Shown: in pieces, positions 63,672 through 64,000 of the stretch | Position numbering within the stretch: the stretch's first letter is position 1 | How the letters are laid out: each line of letters opens with the position of its first letter | From: Ligilactobacillus animalis KCTC 3501 = DSM 20602 | GTDB lineage: Bacteria > Bacillota > Bacilli > Lactobacillales > Lactobacillaceae | NCBI RefSeq assembly: GCF_001434535.1 | Contig: NZ_AYYW01000003.1 | Coordinates: 159,191-223,190 of the forward strand | Direction: 5' to 3' | DNA length: 64,000 nucleotides | Made by a program: the position numbers and the translations under genes | Notes under the pieces: model-generated | What the model saw: only the letters and a program-made list of their open reading frames with translations | What the model was told of the DNA's origin: nothing | Databases searched by the model: none

Positions 63672-63851
63672 AATGTAGAACAATATGGAAGTTTAAGTAC
63701 ATTCTTCTACATTGTTAGAAAGAATTATATAGTTTTTCCTTTCCTAATTTTATTTACTGCCGTCAACATTAGTATTCCCATATCCTAACGAGAGGGTAAT
63801 GACAGTGACTAACTCTTACAGTTTAAGGGTGTAGCCCACCCCCTGTATTTT
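63672..63851 (-). mobile_element. Right end of an IS605/IS607-type element (omega-RNA region)
   Basis: Downstream of the TnpB stop, the minus strand has a GGGTGGGCTACACCC hairpin (about 63820-63840), then a long non-coding stretch and an inverted repeat AATGTAGAA (63713-63705) / TTCTACATT (63680-63672) like subterminal hairpins of IS200/IS605 ends. An omega-RNA is expected across the 3' end of tnpB and this region, with its guide in the flanking Rpn sequence. Confidence 0.55.
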
Positions 63852-64000
63852 TTATATCAGTGCTAATAAATTCAACACTGCGTTTTCATCTCTATCCATA
63901 ATATTTCCGCATTCATAACAGATATATTCGTTGTGCTTAGTTCCATATTTTAAGTTGCCATTAAGCCCAACTTTTTCTTCACCAGTCTTAATATGACCAC
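63852..64000 (-). CDS. tnpB: TnpB C-terminal part (enters from window edge)
   Basis: The minus-strand frame from the right edge reads GHIKTGEEKVGLNG, KYGTKHNEYICYECGNIMDR and DENAVLNLLALI, then TAA at 63854-63852. The CYEC knuckle (second half of the zinc ribbon) and the catalytic DRDxNA-type Asp are those of TnpB, the RNA-guided nuclease of IS605/IS607 elements. The N-terminal part lies outside the window, so integrity cannot be judged. Confidence 0.85.
   Translation of the reverse strand, partial: GHIKTGEEKVGLNGNLKYGTKHNEYICYECGNIMDRDENAVLNLLALI

Noticed and set aside
1..64000. rRNA, tRNA or CRISPR arrays
   Set aside because: No conserved rRNA stretch, tRNA cloverleaf with its T-loop, or array of short repeats was found on reading the gaps.

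Overview
The window looks like chromosomal DNA of a low-GC Gram-positive lactic acid bacterium, most likely a Lactobacillaceae member near Ligilactobacillus. The reasons are the rsmG-noc-parA-parB-DUF951-ychF order at 56-60.6 kb, a YSIRK-like, LPQTG-anchored Rib-repeat surface protein, acetate kinase with an upstream CcpA-type cre site, and the general gene content. The species is not certain. The parABS/noc block implies that the right end lies near the replication origin. No rRNA or tRNA gene was seen.

Layout. 0.2-5.1 kb: a four-gene cell-wall recycling operon (mupG-murQ-murP-murR, minus strand) behind a clear promoter with palindromes and a cre-like site. 5.1-10.7 kb: an accessory stretch full of broken genes: a decayed type VII lipase/helper module, a frameshifted HAD phosphatase, a HicB antitoxin remnant, a Fic protein, and orphan immunity-like genes. 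10.8-17.9 kb: fucO-like alcohol dehydrogenase, a broken pseudouridine kinase, nucleoside hydrolase, a nupC remnant, a HAD/lipase/phosphoesterase operon, a response-regulator fragment and a macrodomain protein. 18-23.4 kb: PadR/DUF1129 pair, an unrecognised protein, an MHS-type transporter with a long attenuator-like leader, a nonsense-split acetyltransferase and a GNAT. 23.5-27.4 kb: sucrose permease, invertase and LacI regulator with paired operators. 27.4-34 kb: one giant surface adhesin.

34-36.5 kb: a flavodoxin pseudogene, a RelB/DinJ-type antitoxin beside a broken toxin, and yjdF behind a structured leader. 36.6-45.2 kb: housekeeping genes (guaA, coaA, a GDSL esterase, helD, a CPA2 antiporter, a phosphatase). 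45.3-48.7 kb: an AT-rich ABC exporter/hydrolase module, an IS3 remnant and an Rpn nuclease. 48.9-56 kb: UvrA-like ATPase, HdeD, ackA, a DeoR regulator fused by deletion to an araD tail, and two poorly known genes. 56-62.2 kb: ychF, parAB, noc, rsmG and two hydrolases. 62.2-64 kb: a candidate small RNA, two paralogous small membrane proteins, a truncated Rpn gene and the tail of a TnpB element entering from the window edge.

Two themes stand out. At least fourteen genes are broken by stops, frameshifts or deletions, mostly accessory sugar, nucleoside, toxin and secretion genes, which suggests recent gene loss (or, for the single frameshifts, sequencing error). Second, a family of 70-120 bp palindromes occurs at six sites between genes, one of them cutting a response regulator. 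I regard these palindromes and the C-rich candidate sRNA at 62.3 kb as the most promising undescribed items.
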